From Rothia sp. ZJ932 (GTDB lineage Bacteria; Actinomycetota; Actinomycetes; Actinomycetales; Micrococcaceae), in contig NZ_CP070480.1 in assembly GCF_016924835.1 (NCBI RefSeq), forward strand, positions 186,001 to 250,000: a DNA stretch of 64,000 nt, in the 5' to 3' direction. Below, in pieces: positions 16,442-25,595 of this stretch (its first letter is position 1; each line of letters begins with the position of its first letter). A program made the translations under genes and the position numbers. The notes beneath the pieces were generated by a model. The model was not told the origin of the DNA. It saw only the letters and a program-made list of their open reading frames with translations, and did not search any database.

Positions 16442-17155
16442 CTATTCCCAGAAAAGCGATTCTGTGTCTACCCCGGCAAGGTAGAACTCTTCTTCCAGAG
16501 CCCCCCGGCAGATCATGGGTAAGGCAATGGAACTCATGCGCAGGTCGTACCCCAAATAGGCAGTGGTTTTCTCAAAACCATCGCGATAGTGGGCTAGATC
16601 CAGGCACAGCTGGTGGACTCGCTCTAGGTCATCGGCAGAGCCCAACACCCAGAAAGAATCAGGGTCAGTCAGCTGAAACAACCCGACCGGTTGGCCTGCC
16701 CTCTCGCGTCCGCGGGTGCGTACCCAGCCGCCTATATTGCCCGTGCCTTGAGCCGGTGCCACAGGGTCAAAAAACCAGCTACGAGCGTGAGACATCCACC
16801 CAGGAACCTCCGGCATCAGCAGTTCCTCACCCTGCGCGGGCCAGCTCATCTGGTCAAACAGCGGCGACTCAAGGGCGCTCCAGAACTCGTCCTCGGTGAG
16901 CTCAACACCCACACTGTTCATCATTTCCTGCATGCGCGAGCTTTCTTCAATCAGCTGCGGTTTGTTGCCCTCAATATCATCATCGAGCTGGGCTAAATAC
17001 ACCTGGTCCCAGTAGGTAATCTGCGGGTGGTAACCCTGTTCTTTCAGGTTGTGGGCAATAATATTCAGAAACCGCGGCTCGCCCAGGGCAACGCTGCGCT
17101 CACCAAAATGAAAGATATAGGGGGAACGCGAGGCGTGGGTAGGAACAAGTTTCAT
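16442..17155 (-). CDS. Hypothetical protein, 237 residues
   Basis: I do not recognise this family. The protein is soluble, acidic, rich in Trp and Tyr, with no signal peptide or membrane segment. It has a mid-region of aromatic motifs (GWMSHARSWFFDPV, GNIGGWVRTRG) and ends with GVDTESLFWE. A strong ribosome binding site AAAGGAGG lies upstream of ATG 17155, and that ATG overlaps the stop codon of a 15-codon frame that has its own good ribosome binding site. The gene lies between the SatD-like gene and the large helicase. Confidence 0.75.
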   Translation of the reverse strand: MKLVPTHASRSPYIFHFGERSVALGEPRFLNIIAHNLKEQGYHPQITYWDQVYLAQLDDDIEGNKPQLIEESSRMQEMMNSVGVELTEDEFWSALESPLFDQMSWPAQGEELLMPEVPGWMSHARSWFFDPVAPAQGTGNIGGWVRTRGRERAGQPVGLFQLTDPDSFWVLGSADDLERVHQLCLDLAHYRDGFEKTTAYLGYDLRMSSIALPMICRGALEEEFYLAGVDTESLFWE

Positions 17156-17199
17156 CTGCGTTCCTCCTTTAAACGGTCGCGATCAGGGGTGTGGTTCAT
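17152..17199 (-). CDS. 15-residue upstream frame, translationally coupled
   Basis: ATG at 17199 with AAGGAG eight bases upstream encodes MNHTPDRDRLKEERR and stops at TGA 17154-17152, overlapping the ATG of the 237-residue gene as ATGA. The second gene's Shine-Dalgarno lies inside this frame. This is a typical layout for translational coupling or a leader peptide. The peptide is very hydrophilic and probably has no independent role. Confidence 0.45.
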   Translation of the reverse strand: MNHTPDRDRLKEERR

Positions 17200-17279
17200 G
17201 GTTTTCTCCTTAGCTCACAGGTAGCCCTGCGCTGCTTCTTTCTATCGTAGCGGTTTGTAGTGCGGTTATTTCTGTAGGC

Positions 17280-20200
17280 TTACCCCAACTGTTTGAGCTT
17301 GCGCGCCCGCGCGAGCAGGCGGGTAAATCTGCCCAGGAGCAAAAGCGCGTCCGGGGTGGCGGGTAGGTACTGGGTGAGGGTGGGCGCGTGAACGATAACG
17401 GCACACCATTTACCGCGTGAAATAGCAACATTGAGGCGGTTGGGTGAGAGAAGGAACTCCGCGCCGCGGGCGGAATCCCCGGCGTTGGAGGCTGCCATAG
17501 AGACCAGCACTACCGGGGCTTCTTGCCCCTGGAACTTATCGACGGTACCCACACGTACGTCCTGCAAACCTGCATGAATCAGATGTTCCGTGATGAGATC
17601 AACCTGAGCGTTGTAGGCGGCAACCACCAGAATATCGGCAGGTTCGAGAGGTCTGGGCTGGGGATTAGTAGTATCGCCCACCCACTCTAAACCGAGAAAG
17701 CTGAGTGCTAGTTTCACGATTTCTTGGGCTTCTTCACTCGACGCGGTGGTGTTACCGGTGTGAGGTACCGCCAGGGCATAAACTCCGGGCAGACGCCCCT
17801 GCAAGGACCGCTGTTCACCAGCCGGTGCTGAGCGCAGTTTATCGCTGTAGGAAAGTTGCGAGACGGGGCTGGTAAGCTGCGGGTGCATGCGCCAGGTGAC
17901 ATCGAGAAAGTATCCCAAGGTATTGGGCAGAGTGGTGTGCCCGGCAGAGAGCCAGCCGAGTGCTGATTCATCTACGGGGTAGGGGTGTGAGCCCTGGGTG
18001 ACCTGGGGGAGCTGCTGGGGGTCGCCAAGAAGCAGCAGGTTGCGAGCTGCCCGCGAGACAGCAAGGGTGTTCGCCAGTGAATACTGCCCTGCCTCGTCAA
18101 TGACAAGCAGGTCTAGTTCTGCTTCACTGAACTTGCTGCGGTTGGCAAAGTCCCAGGCGGTGCCACCAAAGAGTACCCCCGGTTGTTGCATGAATTTGCC
18201 AATGTCGAAGGTCGAAAGCTCCCACCAGCCGTGGGGGTTGGGGTCTTTGCCGCGTTTTTGGGCCTTGGCAATGCGTGCGGGTGGAATCTTACCGTTGCTG
18301 ATGCACCCGGCGAGCATGTTATCAACCACCGCGTGGGATTGGGCAACGACGCCTACTCGCCAGCCATCGCGTACGAGACGGCTAATGACGTGTGATCCCA
18401 CGAAAGTTTTCCCTGACCCTGGTGGACCCTGCACCGCCACATAAGAGTTGTCGAGTTCTTTGACCGACCGGTAGATAGCCTCTGCGGTTGCCATGCTGCC
18501 CTGAGCCTCAACGAACTCCTCTGGGCGCGGTAGTGAAAACCCGGTGGTGAGCTTGGGCGGACGCTTGCGCAAGATATCTACCCCGGCATGACGCGGCAGA
18601 GTGGGCAGGGCTGAACCCACGCGCAGGGCGAGCTCTACCAGTGAGCCCTCTTGCGCCGCTGTGTGCAACGGGGCTGCCGGGGTGAGGGCTATGGGCAACT
18701 CGTGGAAGGGCTGTGCTACCTGCGGCAGGGTTTCCTGCAAGACCACCCGCACTGTGACAAACCCTGCGGAAATTCCCTGCTTCTCAAAATCTAGAATCTC
18801 ACCGGTAAAGTGCCCCGCTCTATCCATGACGCGCGGTAGTGCCCCCGTGCCATTAGTGGCGGCAAAGTGGGTAGCTTGAGCCATGAGCATCTCTTCAAAG
18901 TAAGACGGCAGCGGTGCCCCGTACATCAGGTAGAGATTACGCTCGCCCACCTTTAGTGAGGAACCCTCAGCCATGCGCGCGCGTGCCTCAATAATACGCA
19001 CCATCGATCTTTTACGCGGGGGAACATGCCAGTTCTCCCGCACCGCGATGCGATCAAAAATAAGGGTATTGCGGGTTTCTGCCCAGTCTTCAACGGGTGC
19101 CGCCAGCCGGTCGAAATGATCCCACCAGAACTGCTTACGTTCACGGCGGTGGTAACCGGTAGCAGAAGCGACCATGGCAACCGCCTGCTCATCAGCGCTC
19201 AAATCAGCATCTGGCCCCAACTGATCCAAATAGTTATGCAGGGTGAGCTCGGCAGCTGACGCTGTTTCTTCTGCATCCACCTGGTTGGCTTCTAGAAGCT
19301 CAACGGCAGCCAGCACCTCAGGTTCACGCTCATACTCGCGGCTCACGTCGCGTTCTGCCAGCCCCAGCAACCACTGACGCAATTCCACCAAAGACGCGCA
19401 ATGCCGGTGAGCGCCTTCAGATAAGGATGTCAAAAACTGCTGGGCTGATTCTTCCTCACCCACCTCTCGCGCCTGACAAAACTCAGCGTAGGTGATAGCC
19501 AAAGCACCCGCGTCCTTGGCTTCGCGAACCTGAAAATTCTCACCTTTGTACAAAGGTTCTAGCTTCTCCAGACCGTAGGAACCTTCAGTAATATGCAAAG
19601 ACTCCCGCACAGTATCAAAGAGATCAACCAGCACATTCTCACGCAAAAGCTGATCAATAATGTCTTCACCGACACCGTGCGAAGCTGCCAGGTTCCGCAA
19701 GGCTTGCTTAGGGGCGCTGGTGTAGTGGTAGATACGCATTCCCGGAAACTGCGCTCGACGCTGAGCAAGGTACTCCACAAAGTTCACTAAAGCGGTGCGC
19801 TCTTGAGCGCGCGTATGAGCCCAAAAAGAAGTAAAACGCCCCTGCATGGGGTTATTCGGGTTAGTCTCAAGGGCACCTAATAGGTATTCCAGCCCCCAGC
19901 TGCCTTCACTGCCCTGCCACAGAGAATCACCCAGGGTCTCAATAAAAAGATCACCTGCATTAGCCAGCGGCAACCCATCTAGCACCGACCGGTTCATCAG
20001 GGTATAGCCCATACTCTTGAGTTCATCACCCTCGCGGTAGGTCACCGCACCGTCAGGTTCAAGGACGCCGGTTTGCAAAGCAGCCTGCACCTTTAGCTTC
20101 GCTACAGTACTCGAAAGCTGCCGACCGGCAGGTGCCTCCAACACCGCCAACTCATCAATGGTACGTACCCCAAAGTTCTGCACCAGCGCGGTACGCTGGC

Positions 20201-21008
20201 GCACGGTCAGCCCGGCGGTGAGCAGCACATCCCGGTGACGCTGAGCTTCAGCAAGACAGCGCTCGCACCTTCCACACTGGCTCAGTGTACTTACTGCCTG
20301 CGAGCCCTCCCACCAATGAACCGGGCTAGTACCGCTAGCGCCGTGGGCTGCTACCAGCTGCCTCAGCCGTCTACGGCGGTCAGCTACCACATAGAGCACA
20401 CTGTCAATATCAAAGAGGGCACGCTCTCCGGTGCCCAGAATAAGCCCGGCATGTGGGGCAACGGAGATGCCGTTTTTGTGTAGCTGATCAGCGTAAGCCG
20501 CCAGCTGTAACAGTGCGGTAGCCTTGGCGGTGCGAGCAAGTTTGGTGTCGTAGACCGCGTACGAGTCATCTTCTTGCTTAACTAAGAAGTCCGCGCGTCC
20601 GAAAAACTCGCCGTCAAAAAAAGAACCCTGAAAAACAACGTCCGCTCCACCTTTTAGCGTGGCAATCGTTTCGGCGTTCTTGGCGGTGAGTTCCTCAAAG
20701 CTGTACCCGTGGCGGGTATCAACCTCATAGACGCCACCGATGTGCCCCGGCGTAAACTCCCCGAACTGCTCGCGATAACCAGCGAGCACCGCAGCTTCGT
20801 GGTTTTCGCCGAGAGCTATAGCGCGCTCCAGCATGGAGTTTTCAAGGGCGGGGGAGGGGGCTGATCGACCTAATTTTTCATCGAGTGCCTGAACAATAGC
20901 GAACTCACAGCTAGTAGCTGCCACTAAGTCAGTTGCCGAAAAAACGAGGTCTTGAGATTCCCTGCCCTCAAAAGAAATGCGGGGTATGGGGGTATCAACA
21001 AAGAACAT
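17280..21008 (-). CDS. TM0106-type RecB-like nuclease fused to a superfamily 1 helicase
   Basis: A 1242-residue protein. The first 450 residues have a RecB-like nuclease core (GRADFLVKQEDDSYAVYDTKLAR, the D-(x)-DxK pattern near residue 135) and a cysteine pair cluster (QCGRCERCLAEAQ), as in the TM0106 family. The C-terminal part is a Dna2/UPF1-like SF1 helicase: Walker A VQGPPGSGKTF near residue 860, Walker B LLVIDEAGQYSLA, then GDPQQLPQVTQG, TVDKFQGQEAPVVLVS and NRLNVAISRGKW. Together this resembles a bacterial Dna2-style nuclease-helicase for DNA or RNA-DNA processing; the true substrate is unknown. It is monocistronic, with a 670-bp AT-rich gap upstream. Confidence 0.85.
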   Translation of the reverse strand: MFFVDTPIPRISFEGRESQDLVFSATDLVAATSCEFAIVQALDEKLGRSAPSPALENSMLERAIALGENHEAAVLAGYREQFGEFTPGHIGGVYEVDTRHGYSFEELTAKNAETIATLKGGADVVFQGSFFDGEFFGRADFLVKQEDDSYAVYDTKLARTAKATALLQLAAYADQLHKNGISVAPHAGLILGTGERALFDIDSVLYVVADRRRRLRQLVAAHGASGTSPVHWWEGSQAVSTLSQCGRCERCLAEAQRHRDVLLTAGLTVRQRTALVQNFGVRTIDELAVLEAPAGRQLSSTVAKLKVQAALQTGVLEPDGAVTYREGDELKSMGYTLMNRSVLDGLPLANAGDLFIETLGDSLWQGSEGSWGLEYLLGALETNPNNPMQGRFTSFWAHTRAQERTALVNFVEYLAQRRAQFPGMRIYHYTSAPKQALRNLAASHGVGEDIIDQLLRENVLVDLFDTVRESLHITEGSYGLEKLEPLYKGENFQVREAKDAGALAITYAEFCQAREVGEEESAQQFLTSLSEGAHRHCASLVELRQWLLGLAERDVSREYEREPEVLAAVELLEANQVDAEETASAAELTLHNYLDQLGPDADLSADEQAVAMVASATGYHRRERKQFWWDHFDRLAAPVEDWAETRNTLIFDRIAVRENWHVPPRKRSMVRIIEARARMAEGSSLKVGERNLYLMYGAPLPSYFEEMLMAQATHFAATNGTGALPRVMDRAGHFTGEILDFEKQGISAGFVTVRVVLQETLPQVAQPFHELPIALTPAAPLHTAAQEGSLVELALRVGSALPTLPRHAGVDILRKRPPKLTTGFSLPRPEEFVEAQGSMATAEAIYRSVKELDNSYVAVQGPPGSGKTFVGSHVISRLVRDGWRVGVVAQSHAVVDNMLAGCISNGKIPPARIAKAQKRGKDPNPHGWWELSTFDIGKFMQQPGVLFGGTAWDFANRSKFSEAELDLLVIDEAGQYSLANTLAVSRAARNLLLLGDPQQLPQVTQGSHPYPVDESALGWLSAGHTTLPNTLGYFLDVTWRMHPQLTSPVSQLSYSDKLRSAPAGEQRSLQGRLPGVYALAVPHTGNTTASSEEAQEIVKLALSFLGLEWVGDTTNPQPRPLEPADILVVAAYNAQVDLITEHLIHAGLQDVRVGTVDKFQGQEAPVVLVSMAASNAGDSARGAEFLLSPNRLNVAISRGKWCAVIVHAPTLTQYLPATPDALLLLGRFTRLLARARKLKQLG

Positions 21009-21700
21009 GGGTGTGAAAGATCTCTTGCTAGGGGGCGGACGCTACACCCCGGCGCGGGGTTTACTTTCAGCCTAGCAAGGGTGGCTGACATTTTAGGGTT
21101 GAATGTGCCGGGTGCAACTGGGGTACTGAGTATCATCGACCTGCTTCGCAGGCGGTGCATCTGGTAGGTGTTTTATGCAGGGTGTTTTGTCGCTTGCAGG
21201 TGGGTCTGCCACAGGCAGCGTGGGTAGCTATATGAGGGGTGACGGTAGGCGTTCGTATATTTACATACAAAATAAAAAAGTAATCCTATATTCGATAAAA
21301 TCGAATCTTTATTCGATAATAGGGTGAAAGATGTTAATGTTTGGTGAAGATTGCCGAGATTTTTTGAGGTCTATTAAGGGGGCAATTTTTATCAAATCTA
21401 TATATTTGGTGGGGTGTAAATGCCGCCAAAGGGTGATTCAAAATCAGCGCGTCTAGCGCGCCGAAACCACCAAAACCCTTGTAGATAAAAGGTTTTATGG
21501 TTTTGATAAGCAGTATTTCTTTTATTCTTGTTGAGGTAGAGCCGTAGAGAGCGAATACGCAAAAATATCGAATAAATAAAAATTTTTAAGAGGTAGCGCA
21601 AAAGGTCACGATTCTATAAACTGTCACAAACAGAACGTATCCCTGATAGTCAGAGCCCCTCGTTATCGGCTATCGCGAGATGAAAGTGCTTTACCTATCA
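21009..21700. other. AT-rich intergenic region with ATTCGAT repeats
   Basis: No gene seen in about 690 bp. ATTCGAT and its complement occur four times (21290-21296, 21300-21306 as a perfect hairpin with a 3-nt loop, 21311-21317, and 21567-21573). A second weak hairpin AAAACC..GGTTTT lies near 21475-21500. Promoters for both the helicase and the CAP-domain gene must be here. The repeats could bind a regulator or Lsr2-type silencer; that is a guess. Confidence 0.5.
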
Positions 21701-22822
21701 ATGAGTAACCCCATCACCCGCTTGTCCCCCACCCGCCGTCAATTTGGCGCTCTTGCTTTGGCATCAGTGGCAACCACCGTTGCTGGCGCAACCGCTGCTT
21801 CTGCTGCGCCCTCAGATCTACGCTCCGTCTCAGCAGCCCAGCGTGAAGCTGATACTCAGGCTTTACTGAAACTGATCAACGACTACCGTGCAGCTCACGG
21901 ACGCGGTCCCCTGCGTCACTCAGCTACACTGGCAGCTATTCAGGAGCCCGAGGCTAGCCGTCAGTTCACCCAGGGGTACATCTCACACGGCACTGCCTTT
22001 TTGAACGATGGTCGCGCATCGGGCTACTCCTTCGCTCGTGAAGTCATCGCTCTGTCGTACAACAATGATCTCGGTCAGCTGATGTATTTCTGGAAGAACT
22101 CACCTGCTCACCGCGCAGCAATCCTTGCCCCCGAAGCTAACGCAGCTGGCATTGGTTTGGCGTACGGTCATGGCAGAGGCTTGCCCTGGCGCGTCCTGGG
22201 TAACGTCAGCATCTACCGCTATGAGAACGGACGCGGCCCTGCAGACTTGCGCGGTGCCGTATCACGCGGTGAAGTCGCTCCTACCCCTGCTCCCGCCTTT
22301 GCCCTTCGCGGTGGCATTGGTGCGGCTTACCACTCCTACGGTGGTCACGCCCGCTTCGGTCACCCCATTATGAACGAAACACTCACCAGCAACGGTGGTT
22401 ACTACCAGCGTTTTGAGAAGAACGGTGATATTACCCGTTTCATCTGGTCAGCTGATACTGGCGCTCACTTTATTCGCGAAGCCAGTGGTATCGGTTCGTA
22501 CTGGCTCAACAACGGTGCCGAAAGTGTTCTGGGATTCCCGGTTATGGAGGAGCGAGGCGGTCTGCTTAACGGAGGCACTCACCTGGTGTTCCGTCGTGCA
22601 GATGGTTTGCGTAACCGTGTCATTTGGAGCCCCTTCACCGGAACCTCCCACGTGTATGAGAACGGCGCAATTGGCAACCATTGGCGCGTTACCGGTGCCG
22701 AGCGTAACCTGGGCTACCCCACCACCACTGAGTACTGGGACCGTCACGAGGTCAAGCAGCACTTCTCCAGCGGTGCAACCATCGCGTGGAGCTCCATCGA
22801 CGGTTCGGTAGCTGTTCGGTAG
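21701..22822 (+). CDS. Tat-exported CAP-domain protein with LGFP repeats
   Basis: The N terminus MSNPITRLSPTRRQFGALALASVA is a twin-arginine signal followed by a hydrophobic stretch and an ASAAPS cleavage site. Residues about 50-190 form a CAP/SCP domain (LLKLINDYRAAHGRGPLRH, then YFWKNSPAHRAAIL and GIGLAYG). After a proline linker come LGFP-type repeats (ARFGHPIMNE, VLGFPVMEE, NLGYPTTTEYWD), modules thought to bind cell wall in mycolata and relatives. It is thus a secreted wall-associated protein, 373 residues. ATG at 21701 is chosen; ATG at 21680 would add seven residues before the Tat signal. It converges with the PBP4-type gene across a strong terminator. Confidence 0.88.
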   Translation: MSNPITRLSPTRRQFGALALASVATTVAGATAASAAPSDLRSVSAAQREADTQALLKLINDYRAAHGRGPLRHSATLAAIQEPEASRQFTQGYISHGTAFLNDGRASGYSFAREVIALSYNNDLGQLMYFWKNSPAHRAAILAPEANAAGIGLAYGHGRGLPWRVLGNVSIYRYENGRGPADLRGAVSRGEVAPTPAPAFALRGGIGAAYHSYGGHARFGHPIMNETLTSNGGYYQRFEKNGDITRFIWSADTGAHFIREASGIGSYWLNNGAESVLGFPVMEERGGLLNGGTHLVFRRADGLRNRVIWSPFTGTSHVYENGAIGNHWRVTGAERNLGYPTTTEYWDRHEVKQHFSSGATIAWSSIDGSVAVR

Positions 22823-22849
22823 TTTTACTCAATATCCATTCCCTTGACA

Positions 22850-22921
22850 CCTCGGTAAGTATCTTCACCTCTCATATTTTTTTAGGGCGTATCCCTAGCG
22901 TGGCGAAGACACTTACCGAGG
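22850..22921. terminator. Bidirectional terminator between CAP/LGFP and PBP4-type genes
   Basis: Arms 22850-22866 and 22905-22921 pair at 16 of 17 positions (CCTCGGTAAG at the base) around a 38-nt loop that itself contains a T7 run. The two genes converge here. Confidence 0.7.
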
Positions 22922-22932
22922 AGTTTCATACC

Positions 22933-24306
22933 CTACCGGCGTCCGGCAATAAGTGCCGCGGCGCGGTCGAGGGTATTTTTTGCTTGGCTGGTGTTATCGA
23001 CATCGTTGGTAATGATAGAGAACACCAGCACCTGCTCACCGGGGGTGACAGTGTAACCGCTGAGTGAGAGAACGTCGTTGAGCGTGCCGGTTTTAGCGCG
23101 CACGTACCCTTGAGCGCCGCTTTCGTCGGGGTCATCGAACCGGCTGGTAAGAGTGCCGGTGCCACCTGCGATCGGTAAAGAGTCAAGACCGTGAGCGGTG
23201 CCGTGCTCGTTCTGCATCATGCTGGTGATGATTTCGGTGATGAGCTGGTTGGTGACCTTGTTGGTGGGCAGCAGACCGCAGAGGTCTTTAAGGGTTAGCC
23301 CCTGGGTCGTGAATCCGTCGTGGGTGAGTACTTCTTCAACGTGGCTAATGGCACCGTCAATGGATCCCTCTTTGCCGCTTTTGAGGGCGGACGCGCGTCC
23401 TAAGGTTTCTGCGAGCAGGTTATCTGAGACTTGCATCATGTAGGCGCTCTGCTCATAGACGGGCGCTGATTCTACAGTGCTGAGCTGCTGGGCATCCGGT
23501 GAGGCGGGTGTATTGTCACCGGTGGTGAAGCTGGTATCTTGCGGTGCCAGGGCGTTGAGAGCGTCTATGAAAGCTCGGTGAGCACTGTCAGCGGCGTTGT
23601 CGTAGCGGTTTTCGGTGGGGGCACCGTTTACGGGAATCGAGTGGGAGTAGAGGGCGATAGGGTGAACGTCTGAGACAAAGCCCGATGCAGTGTCTTCTTG
23701 ACTCCACTTGGGGTTGGCGGAGGGGCCACTGAAGGCAGAGGTATCGAGGTTCACTTCGTAGGTTCCAGAGCCGCCCTGGGCTGTCAGCGCGTCGATGGTG
23801 TCTTGCGCTAGGGTCTGCAGACCGGCACGCCCCACTATCGACTGCGGATCAGAAACACCGGTAGAAAGCAGGGTGTCACCGCCTGCTACCAGGGTGATGG
23901 TTTCACCTTCGAGCACGGTTGATGTGGTGAAAGTGTCAGTGAGTGAAAAGGTGCGTAGCACGGTGTAATCTATCAAGAATTTGAGGTTGGACGCTGGGGT
24001 ACGCGGCTCTGCGTCATTGCGGCTGTAGAGCACTTCACCGGTGGCGGGGTCTTCAACGCGGGCGCTTACCGTTCCCTTGAAGTCTTTAAAAATATCGTCG
24101 AGCGCTTGGGCGAGAACCTGCGCGTTGGTGGTACTTGAAACCTGCGGGGGTTGCGGTGAAATGGGGGAGTGGGTGGCGTAGCGCGGCTGTGCCTGCTCTT
24201 CAAGGTTGTTCGCTGCAACCATCTGTGGAACAGCCCATACTCCAGCGCCTACACAGGCAAGAGTTGCAACACCGGCGAGGGAACCTATAGCTTTTTGTGA
24301 TACCAC
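22933..24306 (-). CDS. dacB: D-Ala-D-Ala carboxypeptidase/endopeptidase, PBP4 (DacB) family
   Basis: Penicillin-binding protein that trims or cuts peptidoglycan stem peptides outside the membrane. An N-terminal membrane segment (about 8-30) anchors or exports it. The three active-site motifs are visible: SNLK at residues 106-109, SDN in MQVSDNLLAETLG, and KTG at 405-407 (VRAKTGTLNDV). Length is 457 residues, as in actinobacterial DacB. GTG start at 24306 has GAAAGG upstream. In many actinobacteria it is divergent from the DUF2342 metalloprotease and tilS, as here. Confidence 0.92.
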   Translation of the reverse strand: MVSQKAIGSLAGVATLACVGAGVWAVPQMVAANNLEEQAQPRYATHSPISPQPPQVSSTTNAQVLAQALDDIFKDFKGTVSARVEDPATGEVLYSRNDAEPRTPASNLKFLIDYTVLRTFSLTDTFTTSTVLEGETITLVAGGDTLLSTGVSDPQSIVGRAGLQTLAQDTIDALTAQGGSGTYEVNLDTSAFSGPSANPKWSQEDTASGFVSDVHPIALYSHSIPVNGAPTENRYDNAADSAHRAFIDALNALAPQDTSFTTGDNTPASPDAQQLSTVESAPVYEQSAYMMQVSDNLLAETLGRASALKSGKEGSIDGAISHVEEVLTHDGFTTQGLTLKDLCGLLPTNKVTNQLITEIITSMMQNEHGTAHGLDSLPIAGGTGTLTSRFDDPDESGAQGYVRAKTGTLNDVLSLSGYTVTPGEQVLVFSIITNDVDNTSQAKNTLDRAAALIAGRR

Positions 24307-24464
24307 GCTTTGACCTTTCTCAATTACTGCTAAGAGCCTACCGGCTATCCCTGCCCAAGTACATTGCCCCGTGCAGCAGGTACACTGTTGCCCCGTTGAG
24401 CTATTGGCTCAAAACCGCAGGCTCAGGATGCACAGGTTCTATAAAGTGTGCTTGCATAGATGCT

Positions 24465-25595
24465 ATGACACTTAGACGTTCGCCCATTAGCCGGAGTACC
24501 GCAAGCAAAATCGCAGGGTTCTTAGCCCCTGCCGGCCCGAAACTCAAAGGTGAAGACGCGACAAAAGCCGTGGAGTCGATGCGTGCCGCTGCCGATGCCG
24601 CTGTTGAGCATGTGTACGCTATCACCCGTCTTGAAGCTGCCCACAATCTGCGTGACTCTGAAGTTCTTATTGTTGACCGCGCCAGTTGGGCGAAGGCGAA
24701 CGTGCAGTCCTTCAGCGTGCTCCTTGCACCGCTGGCGTCCTCACCCATGGGCAAAAAGCTTGAGAGCATGAGCGCTACCGAGTACAAGTTGGCTACCTCT
24801 GCCGCGTCAGCTGAGCTGGGCGCTATTCTCGCTTTCCTCTCGGGCAAGGTACTGGGGCAGTATGACCCTTACGCCCAGGACGCCGGGGTGAGCGATAAGG
24901 TTGGTCGCCTCATGATTGTCGCCCCCAACCTGGTTGCTCTTGAGAAAGAGCTCAACCTTGAGCCCGAGGACTTCCGCCTCTGGGTCTGCTTGCATGAGCA
25001 GACCCACCGCGTACAGTTCGCCGCTGCACCCTGGCTGAAAGACTATATGCTCGATCAGGTGCGCGCCCTGACCAACGAAATGGGCGATTCACAGAAGTTC
25101 ATGGAGCAGTTAGTTAGCTCATCTAGGAAGGCACGTGCTGAGCTTAAAGGCAAAAAGCTGGCAGATACCGCGCCACCGTCTCGAGTTTTTGACCAAGGGT
25201 TCACTGAGGAAGGTCGCGCTCGCATCAGTCACCTGACCGCCATTATGAGCTTGATGGAGGGGCATGCCAACGTGGTCATGGATTCTGTGGATCGTTCGAT
25301 TGTGCCCACTGTCAAAACCATCCGCCAGCGTTTTGAGCGCCGCAGTGCCGCGCAGAAGTTCCTCACCAAGTTCATCTACTCCCTGCTCGGTATGGATGCC
25401 AAGAAACGTCAGTACCGCGACGGCCAGAAGTTTGTGCAGTACATCGTTGATGAGCGCGGTATGGACGCTTTCAACCGCATCTGGACCAGCCCCAATACTC
25501 TGCCCACCGAAGATGAAATTCACGACCCTCAAGCATGGATTGACCGCGTGCTGGGGCAACCCAAAGAAACCTCTAGCAACAGCGCGGAGGCGTAA
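24465..25595 (+). CDS. DUF2342 zinc-dependent metalloprotease family protein
   Basis: Contains HEQTHRVQFAAAPWLKDYM, an HExxH zinc site, with a later EGHANVVMD stretch giving the likely third ligand, as in the DUF2342 'F420 biosynthesis associated' family of actinobacteria. Start ATG at 24465 (MTLRRSPISRS) gives 376 residues and matches the family N terminus (SKIAGFLAPAGPK); the open frame reaches further upstream to 24297 but that part overlaps the divergent dacB start. Despite the family name, no F420 role is shown. It precedes tilS with no gap (stop at 25595, next GTG at 25596). Confidence 0.85.
   Translation: MTLRRSPISRSTASKIAGFLAPAGPKLKGEDATKAVESMRAAADAAVEHVYAITRLEAAHNLRDSEVLIVDRASWAKANVQSFSVLLAPLASSPMGKKLESMSATEYKLATSAASAELGAILAFLSGKVLGQYDPYAQDAGVSDKVGRLMIVAPNLVALEKELNLEPEDFRLWVCLHEQTHRVQFAAAPWLKDYMLDQVRALTNEMGDSQKFMEQLVSSSRKARAELKGKKLADTAPPSRVFDQGFTEEGRARISHLTAIMSLMEGHANVVMDSVDRSIVPTVKTIRQRFERRSAAQKFLTKFIYSLLGMDAKKRQYRDGQKFVQYIVDERGMDAFNRIWTSPNTLPTEDEIHDPQAWIDRVLGQPKETSSNSAEA

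Noticed and set aside
21574-21679. c-di-AMP riboswitch upstream of the CAP/LGFP gene
   Set aside because: I looked because wall genes in actinobacteria often carry one, but the conserved core motifs are missing.
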